A stretch of 64,000 nucleotides of DNA from Dactylosporangium vinaceum (lineage in GTDB: Bacteria > Actinomycetota > Actinomycetes > Mycobacteriales > Micromonosporaceae), in NCBI RefSeq assembly GCF_019904175.1, contig NZ_CP061913.1, positions 10,478,001-10,542,000 of the forward strand, written 5' to 3'. The position numbers and the translations under genes were made by a program. Below the pieces are notes generated by a model, which did no database searches, was not told the origin of the DNA, and was given only the letters and a program-made list of their open reading frames with translations. Positions 1 to 7,403 of the stretch are shown piece by piece. Within the stretch, counting starts at the first letter, position 1; every line of letters starts with the position of its first letter.

Positions 1-693
1 AACGCGCCCGACCCGTCGACGATCACCCGGGTCATCAAGACGTACGACGTCACCGGTGCGGCGGTCAACCTGACGCAGTCGTACCAGTACACGGGCGGCA
101 CCTGGTCGGTGACGTTCTCGGACGGCACCAACAGCGTCGGCCCCACCGCGCTGACGTTCGGGCCCAACGGGCAGATCACCGGGCCGACGTTCACGGACAA
201 GAACGGCGCGACGAAGGTGGGTGTCCTCTACGACCCGCTCAGCACGGGCAGTGGCATCGGCATCGATCTGGCCGGCCTCACGATGTACACGGGCAACGCG
301 ACGGTACAGCCGCTGAGTCAGAACGGCGCACCGGCGGCGACCCTGCAGTCGTTCAGCATCAACCCCGACGGTCAGCTGGTGGGCGTGTTCTCCAACGGCA
401 ACAAGCAGACGGTCGCCCAGCTCGCGCTGGCGAACTTCAACAACCCGCCCGGCCTGGAGAAGGTCGGCGACTCGCTGTACCGCTTCACCGTCAACTCCGG
501 CCTGGCCCAGGTCGGTGCGCCGGGCACCGGCGGGCTCGGCACGCTGCAGAGCGGTGCGGTCGAGATGTCGAACGTCGACCTGGCCCAGGAGTTCACCAAC
601 CTGATCGTCGCCCAGCGCGGCTTCCAGGCCAACTCCAAGGTCATCAGCACCTCCGACGACGTGCTGCAGGAACTGGTGAACCTGAAGCGGTAA
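1..693 (+). CDS. flgE: Flagellar hook protein FlgE, C-terminal part (5' end outside window)
   Basis: The reading frame is open from base 1 to the TAA at 691-693, so about 230 C-terminal residues are present and the start lies upstream. The last ~45 residues carry the hook/rod C-terminal signature (VEMSNVDLAQEFTNLIVAQ, followed by RGFQANSKVI), which forms the coiled-coil D0 domain of axial flagellar proteins. The region before it is the Gly/Thr/Asn-rich surface domain typical of FlgE. FlgE polymerises outside the cell into the hook. Its position directly before flbD and motA matches flagellar gene order elsewhere. FlgG or FlgF share the C-terminal motif, but the neighbours favour FlgE. Confidence 0.88.
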   Translation, partial: NAPDPSTITRVIKTYDVTGAAVNLTQSYQYTGGTWSVTFSDGTNSVGPTALTFGPNGQITGPTFTDKNGATKVGVLYDPLSTGSGIGIDLAGLTMYTGNATVQPLSQNGAPAATLQSFSINPDGQLVGVFSNGNKQTVAQLALANFNNPPGLEKVGDSLYRFTVNSGLAQVGAPGTGGLGTLQSGAVEMSNVDLAQEFTNLIVAQRGFQANSKVISTSDDVLQELVNLKR

Positions 694-718
694 CGCTTCC
701 TAGAAGCGGGAGGCCGCC

Positions 719-1003
719 GTGATTCTGCTGACCCGGCTCAACGGCCCGGTGTTCGCGCTCAACCCCGACCTGGTCGAGCGGGCCGAGTGCACGCCCGACA
801 CCGTGATCACGCTCGTCGACGGCACGAAGTATCTGGTCACCGAGTCGCTGCCGGAGGTGGTGACGCTCGTGCGCCACTACCGCGCCTCCGTCATCGTCGA
901 GGCCCAGCACCTGGCCGGGCAGAGCCCTGACGAGCGGGCCGAGGCCGCCGCCGAGCAGGTCGCGAAGACAAACGTCGTCCGTCTGAAGCGTCGGGAGCGC
1001 TAA
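719..1003 (+). CDS. flbD: FlbD-family flagellar protein
   Basis: A 94-residue protein that starts with GTG 25 bases after flgE; GGGAGG lies just upstream. The first ~60 residues match the small FlbD family found between flgE and motA in many flagellar operons (MILLTRLNGPVFALNPDLVE, then a VITLVDGTKYLV strand and a VVTLVRHYRASV helix). The C-terminal ~30 residues are charged and variable. The biochemical role of this short family is not established, and it should not be confused with the Caulobacter NtrC-type FlbD regulator. It is co-oriented with flgE and motA and ends 5 bases before motA. Confidence 0.82.
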   Translation: MILLTRLNGPVFALNPDLVERAECTPDTVITLVDGTKYLVTESLPEVVTLVRHYRASVIVEAQHLAGQSPDERAEAAAEQVAKTNVVRLKRRER

Positions 1004-1008
1004 GCACA

Positions 1009-1782
1009 ATGGATCCGGCAACTATCGCTGGCATCGTCCTCGCCTTCGTCGCGATCTTCGCCGCGATGATCCTGGAGGGCGGCAGCCCCGGGTCGATCTT
1101 CCTGGTCGCGCCGCTGGTGCTGGTGTTCGTCGGCACCCTCGGCGCGGCCATGGCCGGCGGCATGCTCAAGGACACGATCGCGCTCGTCGACTCGCTCAAG
1201 CGGGTGACGCTGAGCAAGTCGGCGACCTACGACACGCTCGTGGAAGACATCGTGAAGCTCGCCGAGAAGGCGCGGCGCGAGGGTCTGCTGGCGCTGGAGG
1301 ACGCGATGAAGGAGGTGCAGGACCCGTTTCTCAAGAAGGGCCTGCAGCTCGCGATCGACGGCACCGACTCCGAGGAGCTCGCCGGGATCCTCGAGGCCGA
1401 GGTCGACGCGAAGAAGAAGGCCGACAAGCAGGCCGCGGCGATCTTCACGGCCATGGGTGGTTACGCGCCCACCATCGGCATCATCGGCACCGTCATCGGC
1501 CTGATCCACGTGCTGGAGAACCTGAGCGAGCCGGCCAAGCTGGGTGAGCTGATCGCGAGCGCGTTCGTGGCCACGCTGTGGGGCGTGCTGTCGGCAAACG
1601 TCATCTGGCTGCCGATGGGCGCCAAGATGAAGCGCCTGTCCGAGATCGAGTGCGGGCAGATGGAGCTGGTCATCGCGGGCATCATCAACATCCAGGCCGG
1701 CGCCAACCCGCGCCTGGTCGCGCAGAAGCTGCGCAGCCTCCTGCCTCCGGGCGCGGTCAAGGAGGAGAAGAAGGCGGCCTGA
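1009..1782 (+). CDS. motA: Flagellar motor stator protein MotA
   Basis: This 257-residue membrane protein is the normal length for MotA. Two hydrophobic helices lie at the N-terminus (residues ~4-22 and 30-50). A charged cytoplasmic loop follows (TLVEDIVKLAEKARREGLLA...), then two more helices beginning near residue 145 (GGYAPTIGIIGTVIGLIHVL and IASAFVATLWGVLSANVIWL). The conserved Pro/Gly-rich TM3 start is intact. MotA and MotB form the ion-conducting stator, and the loop contacts FliG. The gene starts with ATG 5 bases after flbD. A hairpin at 1808-1833 follows the stop, so motB may need its own promoter as well as read-through. Confidence 0.95.
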   Translation: MDPATIAGIVLAFVAIFAAMILEGGSPGSIFLVAPLVLVFVGTLGAAMAGGMLKDTIALVDSLKRVTLSKSATYDTLVEDIVKLAEKARREGLLALEDAMKEVQDPFLKKGLQLAIDGTDSEELAGILEAEVDAKKKADKQAAAIFTAMGGYAPTIGIIGTVIGLIHVLENLSEPAKLGELIASAFVATLWGVLSANVIWLPMGAKMKRLSEIECGQMELVIAGIINIQAGANPRLVAQKLRSLLPPGAVKEEKKAA

Positions 1783-1807
1783 TGACCGGCTGGATCGCGA
1801 GTCGGGG

Positions 1808-1833
1808 ATGTCGGGCGCACCCGCGCCCGACAT
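1808..1833 (+). terminator. Stem-loop after motA
   Basis: ATGTCGGGCGC (1808-1818) pairs perfectly with GCGCCCGACAT (1823-1833) around a 4-base loop. There is no long T-run, only TTTCG. It lies 25 bases after the motA stop and suggests a terminator or attenuator between motA and motB. The same GTCGGGC stem recurs after rtcB at 47366-47400. Confidence 0.6.
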
Positions 1834-1974
1834 TTCGCGTCCGCGGGGCCGAGACCGGAGCAGGCCGGTAACCGCAGCACACCGGCCCGGCAACCGGGCG
1901 GCACTCGGGTGTCCCCCGGTCGGACCGATGTGAACCCCGACGGCGTTACAACGACCTGGAGGGGGGCTGCCACG

Positions 1975-2886
1975 ATGTCCGGTGGTGGACACGCGGCGAA
2001 GGCCGGCGCGCACACGAAGCACAAGAAGGGCGGCCACGAGGAGGAGGAGCACGAGAACCACGAGCGGTGGCTGGTCTCTTACGCGGACATGATGACCCTG
2101 CTCATGGTGCTGTTCATCGTGCTGTTCGCCATCTCCCAGGTCGACCAGAAGAAGTTCGCCGAACTCAAGAACGGCCTCGCCGTCGGCTTCGGCAACCCCT
2201 CCGTCGCGTTCGAGGGCGGCGAGGCCAGCCTCATCGAGTCCTCCGACTCCAACAGCCCCATGGACCTCTCCTCCGGCATCGGCGGCACCACCTCCGACGC
2301 CACCGCCGTCCAGGACGCCGTCCAGGCCAAAGAACGCTCCGCCGCCTCCAAACGCCAGGCCGCCGCCGCCGCCGAGGTCAAGGACTACGAAAAGATCAAA
2401 GCCGAGATCACCGCCGAACTCACCAAACACGGCCTGCAAGACCAGGTCAAATACTCCATCGACGAACGCGGCCTCGTCGTCACCATCGTCACCACCGGCA
2501 TCGTGTTCAACGGCAACGAGGCCACCCTCCTGCCCGCCGGCCAGCACATCATCGACAGCGTCGGACCCGCCATCGCCAAACTCCCCAACAAACTCGAGGT
2601 CGACGGCCACACCAACCAACTCTCCGCCGGCACCGGCACCTACCCCTCCGGCTGGGAACTGTCCTCCGCCCGCGCCAGCGCCGTCGTGCGCATGCTCCAC
2701 ACCGACGCCAACATCCCCGACAACCGCCTCCAAGCCGTCGGCTTCGCCGACACCAAACCCCTCTACCCCACCACCGATGCCCGCGCCGCCGACCTGAACC
2801 GCCGCGTCGAGGTCATCGTCCTGTCCAACCTGCCGGCCGACACCCGGGCCCTGCTGCCCTCGGCCGCCGGCACCACCACCAGCTGA
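1975..2886 (+). CDS. motB: Flagellar motor stator protein MotB
   Basis: The ATG at 1975 is preferred because GGAGGGGGG lies 8-16 bases upstream. An in-frame GTG at 1909 lacks such a site. The 303-residue protein has a cytoplasmic basic/acidic N-terminus, one membrane helix (~37-57) with the proton-carrying Asp in WLVSYADMMTLL, a periplasmic linker, and an OmpA-like peptidoglycan-binding domain (DGHTNQL, SSARASAVVRML, DLNRRVEVIV). It anchors the stator to the cell wall. Codon choice changes inside the gene. Up to about 2160 lysine is almost always AAG; from about 2330 to 2760 AAA is frequent. The neighbours are motA and fliL. Confidence 0.95.
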   Translation: MSGGGHAAKAGAHTKHKKGGHEEEEHENHERWLVSYADMMTLLMVLFIVLFAISQVDQKKFAELKNGLAVGFGNPSVAFEGGEASLIESSDSNSPMDLSSGIGGTTSDATAVQDAVQAKERSAASKRQAAAAAEVKDYEKIKAEITAELTKHGLQDQVKYSIDERGLVVTIVTTGIVFNGNEATLLPAGQHIIDSVGPAIAKLPNKLEVDGHTNQLSAGTGTYPSGWELSSARASAVVRMLHTDANIPDNRLQAVGFADTKPLYPTTDARAADLNRRVEVIVLSNLPADTRALLPSAAGTTTS

Positions 2887-2914
2887 CACCACGCCCGACG
2901 AGGAGGCACCGGCC

Positions 2915-3373
2915 ATGGCCAAGGACGACGAGAAGACCACCGAGGAAGCCCCCGCCAAGGGCGGCAAGAAAAAGTTGATCATCATCGCGGCGGTCGCCCT
3001 GGTCGCCCTGCTCGGCGGCGGCTTCGCCGGGTACAAGATCTTCTCGCCCAAGAAGGTCGAGGCCGAGCCGGCCCCGACGCCGGGCGTCGTGTCGGTGCTG
3101 GACGCGATCACGATCAACCTGGCCGACGGGCACTACCTGAAGCTCAAGATGACGCTGCAGGCCACCACCGAGGCCGCCGAGGCCCCGGACGGCTCCAAGG
3201 CGCTGGACATCGCGATCGAGCTGTTCAGCAACCAGAGCCAGGACAAGCTCCTGACCGCCGAGGGCCGTGAGGCCGCGAAGAAGGAGCTCGTGGCGCGGGT
3301 CGTGAAGGCGTACACGGAGGACAAGAAGAAAGAGGTAATGGACGTCTACTTCACCACGTTTGTGATTCAGTAG
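2915..3373 (+). CDS. fliL: Flagellar basal body-associated protein FliL
   Basis: The 152-residue protein has an acidic cytoplasmic N-terminus, a poly-Lys boundary, one membrane helix (~22-43: IIIAAVALVALLGGGFAGY) and a periplasmic FliL domain. That domain carries the family pattern VLDAITINLADGHYLKLKMT and the terminal VMDVYFTTFVIQ. FliL sits next to the stator and affects torque and motility. GAGGAGG lies 8-14 bases before the ATG. The gene follows motB by 28 bases and is followed by a strong hairpin at 3391-3424. Confidence 0.92.
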   Translation: MAKDDEKTTEEAPAKGGKKKLIIIAAVALVALLGGGFAGYKIFSPKKVEAEPAPTPGVVSVLDAITINLADGHYLKLKMTLQATTEAAEAPDGSKALDIAIELFSNQSQDKLLTAEGREAAKKELVARVVKAYTEDKKKEVMDVYFTTFVIQ

Positions 3374-3390
3374 CGGGAAGCACCGCAACC

Positions 3391-3424
3391 GGACCTGGGG
3401 GTTTCCGAAGAAACCTTCAGGTCC
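3391..3424 (+). terminator. Rho-independent-type terminator after fliL
   Basis: GGACCTGGGGGTTTC (3391-3405) pairs with GAAACCTTCAGGTCC (3410-3424) around loop CGAA; the two central G positions pair with T as wobbles. T-rich sequence (GTTTCGGCCGTTTT) follows. It begins 17 bases after the fliL stop and separates flgE-fliL from fliM. Confidence 0.75.
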
Positions 3425-3441
3425 GTTTCGGCCGTTTTACG

Positions 3442-3468
3442 TCAACTTGCTCCCGAAAAGGCCGATGG
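3442..3468 (+). promoter_or_regulatory. Putative FliA/WhiG-type promoter for fliM
   Basis: TCAA (3442-3445), a 15-base spacer and GCCGATGG (3461-3468) resemble the sigma28-family layout (-35 TAAA/TCAA, ~15 bp, -10 GCCGATAA). It lies directly after the fliL terminator. The -10 box ends 7 bases before the fliM GTG, so the transcript could be almost leaderless. The call is from pattern only. Confidence 0.5.
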
Positions 3469-3475
3469 TAAGAGA

Positions 3476-4486
3476 GTGACGCAGTCAACGTCCGCGACCG
3501 GGGGTGGCCGCACGCCGGGCAGGATGTCCCGGCGTGGGGGCAAGAGCTCCGGCCCGGAGCCGTATGACTTCCGTCGCCCGACCAAGCTCTCCCGGGAGCA
3601 CATCCGAACCCTGCAGATCGCCTACGAGACCTTCGCCCGCCAGTACGCCACGCTGCTGACGACGAGCCTGCGCGCCGTGTCGTCGATCAGCCTGATCTCG
3701 ATCGAACAGCTCACCTACGACGAGTACATCTCCGGCCTGTCGAGCCCGACGGTTGTCGCGATGTTCTCGATCGAGCCTCTGCCCGGCACCGCGATTCTGG
3801 AGTTCTCCCTGAGCACGGCCATGGCCTGCATCGACCACATGCTGGGCGGCCCCGGCGGCCCGCAGCCGCAGCGCCCGCTGAGCGACATCGAAATGCCGTT
3901 GCTGCACGGCCTCATCGATCGCACGCTCGGCGAGCTGCGGTACGCCTTCGAGGGCATCGTGGCGCTGCGGCCGCAGATGACGACCATCGAGTACAACCCC
4001 CAGTTCGCCCAGGCCGGCGCCGCCTCCGACGCGGTAATCGTGTCGTCGTTCGAGATGCGGGTGGGCACCGAGGAGTGCGTGGCCTCGATCTGCCTGCCGT
4101 TCGGATCGATCTTCCCGAAGCTGCAGGGCGAGCGCGGCGAGGGCGTGCTGACGGATGCGCAGCGGGCGGCCCGCGAGGCCGCGTACCGTAATGTCGTCGC
4201 CGGCCTGGAAGGTGCCCCGATCGAGGTCTCCGTCCGGTTCCAGCCGGTGCGGATGCACCCCGCCGACCTCATCGGGCTGCAGCCCGGCGACGTGGTCCCG
4301 CTGGCCCACACGACGTCCACGCCGCTGGCCGTCGTGACCGCGGACATCACGTTCGCCCACGCCGTGCCGGGCGCGCAGGGCAACCGCATGGCCTGCCTGG
4401 TGGTGCCGAGCCCCCAGCCCGGCCAACGCCCCACCGCCGTGGGGCAACTCGGCATGATGAACCGCGCTGAGGAGACCAACCGATGA
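3476..4486 (+). CDS. fliM: Flagellar motor switch protein FliM
   Basis: A 336-residue C-ring protein. The FliM core spans residues ~35-260 (LSREHIRTLQIAYETFARQY, then FSIEPLPGTAILEFS and DHMLGGPGG), followed by a C-terminal SpoA domain (APIEVSVRFQPVRM ... LIGLQPGDVVPL). The GTG at 3476 is the only plausible start in frame. The extreme N-terminus is basic and Ser/Gly-rich (MTQSTSATGGGRTPGRM). It lacks the usual LSQxEIDALL CheY-binding segment, so phospho-CheY may dock differently here. fliM overlaps fliN by 4 bases (ATGA), indicating translational coupling. Confidence 0.92.
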   Translation: MTQSTSATGGGRTPGRMSRRGGKSSGPEPYDFRRPTKLSREHIRTLQIAYETFARQYATLLTTSLRAVSSISLISIEQLTYDEYISGLSSPTVVAMFSIEPLPGTAILEFSLSTAMACIDHMLGGPGGPQPQRPLSDIEMPLLHGLIDRTLGELRYAFEGIVALRPQMTTIEYNPQFAQAGAASDAVIVSSFEMRVGTEECVASICLPFGSIFPKLQGERGEGVLTDAQRAAREAAYRNVVAGLEGAPIEVSVRFQPVRMHPADLIGLQPGDVVPLAHTTSTPLAVVTADITFAHAVPGAQGNRMACLVVPSPQPGQRPTAVGQLGMMNRAEETNR

Positions 4487-5235
4487 CGATCGGTACCAAC
4501 GAGGCCACGCTGGCCCGCGCCGAGTCGGCGGCCCAGGCCGCCGTCGCGCTGCTGCCCGCCAGCTCTCCGCTCTCCGTCGGTGCACCCACGCAGAACGCCG
4601 CCGAGCTGGCCATCACCGGCCAGTCCGTGCGGGCCCGCTTCGCCGGCGCGGCGCAGGGCGAGGTCGCGATCGTCGTCACCCAGGACCTCGTCGAGGCGCT
4701 GGCCAACTCCCCCATGGGCAGCCTGGATCTCAGCCAGGCCGTGCGCCCGGCCCTGGAGGCGGCCGCGGCCGTCGTCGGGCCCGTCGTGGTCGACCCGGGC
4801 GAGCTGCTGGAGCCGGCGCAGGCCCTCGCCGCACTCATCGCCGCCGGCGGCGTCCTGGTCCCGCTGGAGGCCGGTGAGCTCGGGGTCCAGGCCGTCGTCG
4901 GGCTCGCGGTCGCGGTGGAGGTGCCGGGCGCCGACGGCGGCGACGCCGGGGACCCGGGCGACCGCTCCGAGCGGGCCCGCGGCGGCCCGCCCGCGTTCGA
5001 CCTGCTGCACGACGTCGAGATGGAGGTCACCGCCGAGCTCGGACGGACCCGGATGAGCGTGCGGGAGCTGCTCTCGCTGGCGCCGGGCGCGGTGATCGAG
5101 CTCGACCGGGCCGCCGGCGGCCCGGCCGACCTGCTTGTCAACGGGCGGCTCATCGCCCGCGGCGAGGTGGTCGTGATCGACGAGAACTTCGGCATCCGGA
5201 TCACCGAGATCGTCGGCGCGAGCGACCGGGCCTGA
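4483..5235 (+). CDS. fliN: Flagellar motor switch protein FliN (FliY-like, long form)
   Basis: At 250 residues this is nearly twice the length of a minimal FliN. The C-terminal SpoA domain is clear (residues ~165-245: FDLLHDVEMEVTAELGRTRM ... LLSLAPGAVIELDR ... GEVVVIDENFGIRITEIV). The N-terminal ~150 residues resemble a CheC/FliM-middle-like alpha/beta domain (RARFAGAAQGEVAIVVTQDL), as in FliY, but I do not see a clear ExxN phosphatase motif. It forms the bottom of the C-ring with FliM and helps deliver cargo to the export apparatus. The start overlaps fliM; fliO follows after 16 bases. Confidence 0.88.
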   Translation: MTIGTNEATLARAESAAQAAVALLPASSPLSVGAPTQNAAELAITGQSVRARFAGAAQGEVAIVVTQDLVEALANSPMGSLDLSQAVRPALEAAAAVVGPVVVDPGELLEPAQALAALIAAGGVLVPLEAGELGVQAVVGLAVAVEVPGADGGDAGDPGDRSERARGGPPAFDLLHDVEMEVTAELGRTRMSVRELLSLAPGAVIELDRAAGGPADLLVNGRLIARGEVVVIDENFGIRITEIVGASDRA

Positions 5236-5251
5236 CCGGTAAGCGATCACC

Positions 5252-5563
5252 ATGGAACTCGTACTCCGCGTATTGTGCTCACTCACAGTAGTGTTCGCGA
5301 TACTCTGGGCTCTCATGCGGCTGGCCCGGCGCCCGCTGAGCGGCCGCAGCGGAGGAGCCCTCACCGTGGTCGCACGCCAGCAGCTCAGCCGCGGTTCGTC
5401 GGTCGCGGTCGTCAAGGTCGCCGACCGGGCGCTCGTGCTCGGGGTCAGCGACGCCGGGGTGTCGCTGCTGGCCGACGCCGACGCCGCGCTGTTCCCGGAG
5501 CCCGAGCCGGCCGAGAATCCGGTCGGCCAGGCACTCAGGCTGCTGCGGAAGAGCACGCCGTGA
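5252..5563 (+). CDS. fliO: Flagellar biosynthetic protein FliO
   Basis: A 103-residue protein with one N-terminal membrane helix (LRVLCSLTVVFAILWALMRL) and a short basic FliO domain (RQQLSRGSSVAVVKVADRAL, then LVLGVSDAGVSLL). FliO is a chaperone-like factor for assembly of the FliP ring of the type III export gate. It lies between fliN and fliP, and its TGA overlaps the GTG of fliP (GTGA, 5560-5563). The family is poorly conserved, so the call rests on topology, motif and position. Confidence 0.85.
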   Translation: MELVLRVLCSLTVVFAILWALMRLARRPLSGRSGGALTVVARQQLSRGSSVAVVKVADRALVLGVSDAGVSLLADADAALFPEPEPAENPVGQALRLLRKSTP

Positions 5564-6354
5564 AGCGTCTGGCGGCACTGGTACTGCTCCTGCTCACCCT
5601 GACGCTCCTGGCGTCACCGGGCATCGCCGGAGCCGTGCCGACGCCGAAGCCACCGGCGACACCGACCGCGCCAGTGGTCGACGGCAACCCCGACGGCACC
5701 GTCAACATCGACGTCAACGGCGTGAAGCCGAGCCAGTCCATCACGATCCTGGTCGCCCTGACGCTGCTGTCGGTCGCCCCGGCGCTGCTGCTCACGATGA
5801 CCAGCTTCACGAAGGTCTTCGTCGTGCTCAGCATCACCCGCAACGCGCTGGGCCTGAGCAACGTCCCGCCCAACCAGGTGATCGCCGGCCTGGCCCTGTT
5901 CATCAGCCTGTTCATCATGTCGCCGGTGCTGTCCGGCGTGAACAAGGACGGCGTGCAGCCCTACCTCAAGGGCGAGAAGACCCAGTCGGTGGCGTTCAAG
6001 GACGGCTCGGCGCCCCTGCGCGACTTCATGCTCAAGCAGACGCGCAAGGACGAGATCGCGCTGTTCACCAAGATCGCCGACCGGCCCGCGCCGAAGAACA
6101 AGAACGACGTGCCGATGACGACGCTCATCCCCGCCTTCGTGCTCTCGGAGCTGCGGGCCGCGTTCATCATCGGCTTCGTCATCTACATCCCGTTCCTGGT
6201 GATCGACATGGTGGTCTCGGCCGCCCTGATGTCCCTGGGCATGATGATGCTGCCGCCGGTCACGATCGCCCTGCCCTTCAAGCTCCTGCTGTTCGTGCTG
6301 GTCAACGGGTGGGGCCTGATCATCACCGCGCTCGTCGCCAGCTATCACGGCTGA
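5560..6354 (+). CDS. fliP: Flagellar export gate protein FliP
   Basis: The GTG at 5560, overlapping the fliO stop, gives 264 residues, the usual FliP length. A longer open frame upstream only overlaps fliO. The protein has a cleavable signal peptide (residues 1-~25, ending GIAGAVP), paired membrane helices (QSITILVALTLLSVAPALLL), the conserved LRDFMLKQTRKDEIALF segment, and two C-terminal helices (DMVVSAALMSLGMMMLPPV). FliP, FliQ and FliR form the helical export gate in the inner membrane. It is followed by fliQ at 16 bases. Confidence 0.95.
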   Translation: MKRLAALVLLLLTLTLLASPGIAGAVPTPKPPATPTAPVVDGNPDGTVNIDVNGVKPSQSITILVALTLLSVAPALLLTMTSFTKVFVVLSITRNALGLSNVPPNQVIAGLALFISLFIMSPVLSGVNKDGVQPYLKGEKTQSVAFKDGSAPLRDFMLKQTRKDEIALFTKIADRPAPKNKNDVPMTTLIPAFVLSELRAAFIIGFVIYIPFLVIDMVVSAALMSLGMMMLPPVTIALPFKLLLFVLVNGWGLIITALVASYHG

Positions 6355-6370
6355 TCGGAGTACACCCGAC

Positions 6371-6646
6371 ATGACCGACACGAAAATCATCGAACTCGCC
6401 GTCCAGGCCATGACCATCGCGGCCAAGCTCGGCGCGCCGATCCTGCTCACCGCACTCGTCGTCGGCTTCGCGGTGTCGCTGTTCCAGTCAGTCACCCAGA
6501 TCCAGGAGAGCACGCTGAGCTTCGTGCCGAAGGCCGCCGCCATCGGGGCCGCCCTGATCATGTCCGGCAACTGGATGCTGCACGAGATGATCGTGTACAC
6601 CGAGCAGCTCTACGCCCAGATCCCCGACCTGATCAATGGCGCTTGA
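6371..6646 (+). CDS. fliQ: Flagellar export gate protein FliQ
   Basis: The 91-residue protein has two membrane helices (residues ~15-40 and ~52-75) and the FliQ family patterns GAPILLTALVVGFAVSLFQS and VTQIQESTLSFVPK. FliQ packs around the FliP ring. Its end overlaps the start of fliR by 11 bases, which implies coupled translation. Confidence 0.95.
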   Translation: MTDTKIIELAVQAMTIAAKLGAPILLTALVVGFAVSLFQSVTQIQESTLSFVPKAAAIGAALIMSGNWMLHEMIVYTEQLYAQIPDLINGA

Positions 6647-7403
6647 CCTCTCGCTCAGCACCGTCATCGCGATCCTGCTGGCCTCCATCCGGGCCGGCGT
6701 GTGGCTGGCCCTGTGCCCGCCGTTCAGCAACAAGGGCACGCCGACGACGGTGAAGGGCCTGCTCTCCATCGCGATCGCGCTGCCGCTCGCGCCGAAGCTG
6801 GCGACCCAGGTGCCGCCGGAGATCTCGACGGGCTTCCTCGTCACCAACGCGATCGAGCAGGCCGCGGTCGGCGCGGCGCTGGCCTTCCTGACCATGCTGA
6901 TCTTCGCCGCCACCCAGATCGCGGGCAACCTCATCGACCTCGTCGGCGGCTTCACGCTCGCCTTCGCGCTCGACCCGTTCTCGCTGCAGGGCAACGCGGT
7001 CTTCGGCCGGTTCTACGGCCTGATCACCATGGCCATCATGTACGCCACCGACGCCCACCAGCTGATCCTGCGCGGCTTCACGTCGTCGTACACCGCGATC
7101 CCGCTCAACGGCACGATGGACATGACCCACTTCACGCGGCTTGTCACCACCGGCACGGCCCAGATGTTTCTGGCCGGGCTGCAGATCTCGGCCCCGCTGA
7201 TCGGGATCATGCTGGCCGTCGACGTCGCCCTGGGCCTGCTCACCCGGGCCGCCCCCGCGCTGAACCCGTTCTCCTTCGGCTATCCGGCGAAGATCTTCCT
7301 GACCCTCTCCATCGCCGGTACCGCGATGATGCTGCTGCCCAACGCGATGGCGAACCTGACCACCCGCGCCATCAACCTGGTCCTGGAGCTGTTCAATCGG
7401 TAG
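6636..7403 (+). CDS. fliR: Flagellar export gate protein FliR
   Basis: The 255-residue polytopic protein is the usual FliR length, with about six hydrophobic helices. Family patterns visible are PPFSNKGTPTTVKGLLSIAI, ATQIAGNLIDLVGGFTLA and LLTRAAPALNPFSFGYPAKI. It is the single-copy subunit completing the FliPQR export gate. It overlaps fliQ upstream. Its last 11 bases overlap tail-to-tail with flhB on the other strand, so no intergenic terminator separates the two convergent genes. Confidence 0.95.
   Translation: MALDLSLSTVIAILLASIRAGVWLALCPPFSNKGTPTTVKGLLSIAIALPLAPKLATQVPPEISTGFLVTNAIEQAAVGAALAFLTMLIFAATQIAGNLIDLVGGFTLAFALDPFSLQGNAVFGRFYGLITMAIMYATDAHQLILRGFTSSYTAIPLNGTMDMTHFTRLVTTGTAQMFLAGLQISAPLIGIMLAVDVALGLLTRAAPALNPFSFGYPAKIFLTLSIAGTAMMLLPNAMANLTTRAINLVLELFNR

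Noticed and set aside
1000..3117. Very long minus-strand open frame antisense to motA, motB and fliL
   Set aside because: Its composition is Gly/Asp/Val-rich low complexity, and it mirrors three well-supported flagellar genes. In GC-rich DNA the complementary frame is often open.
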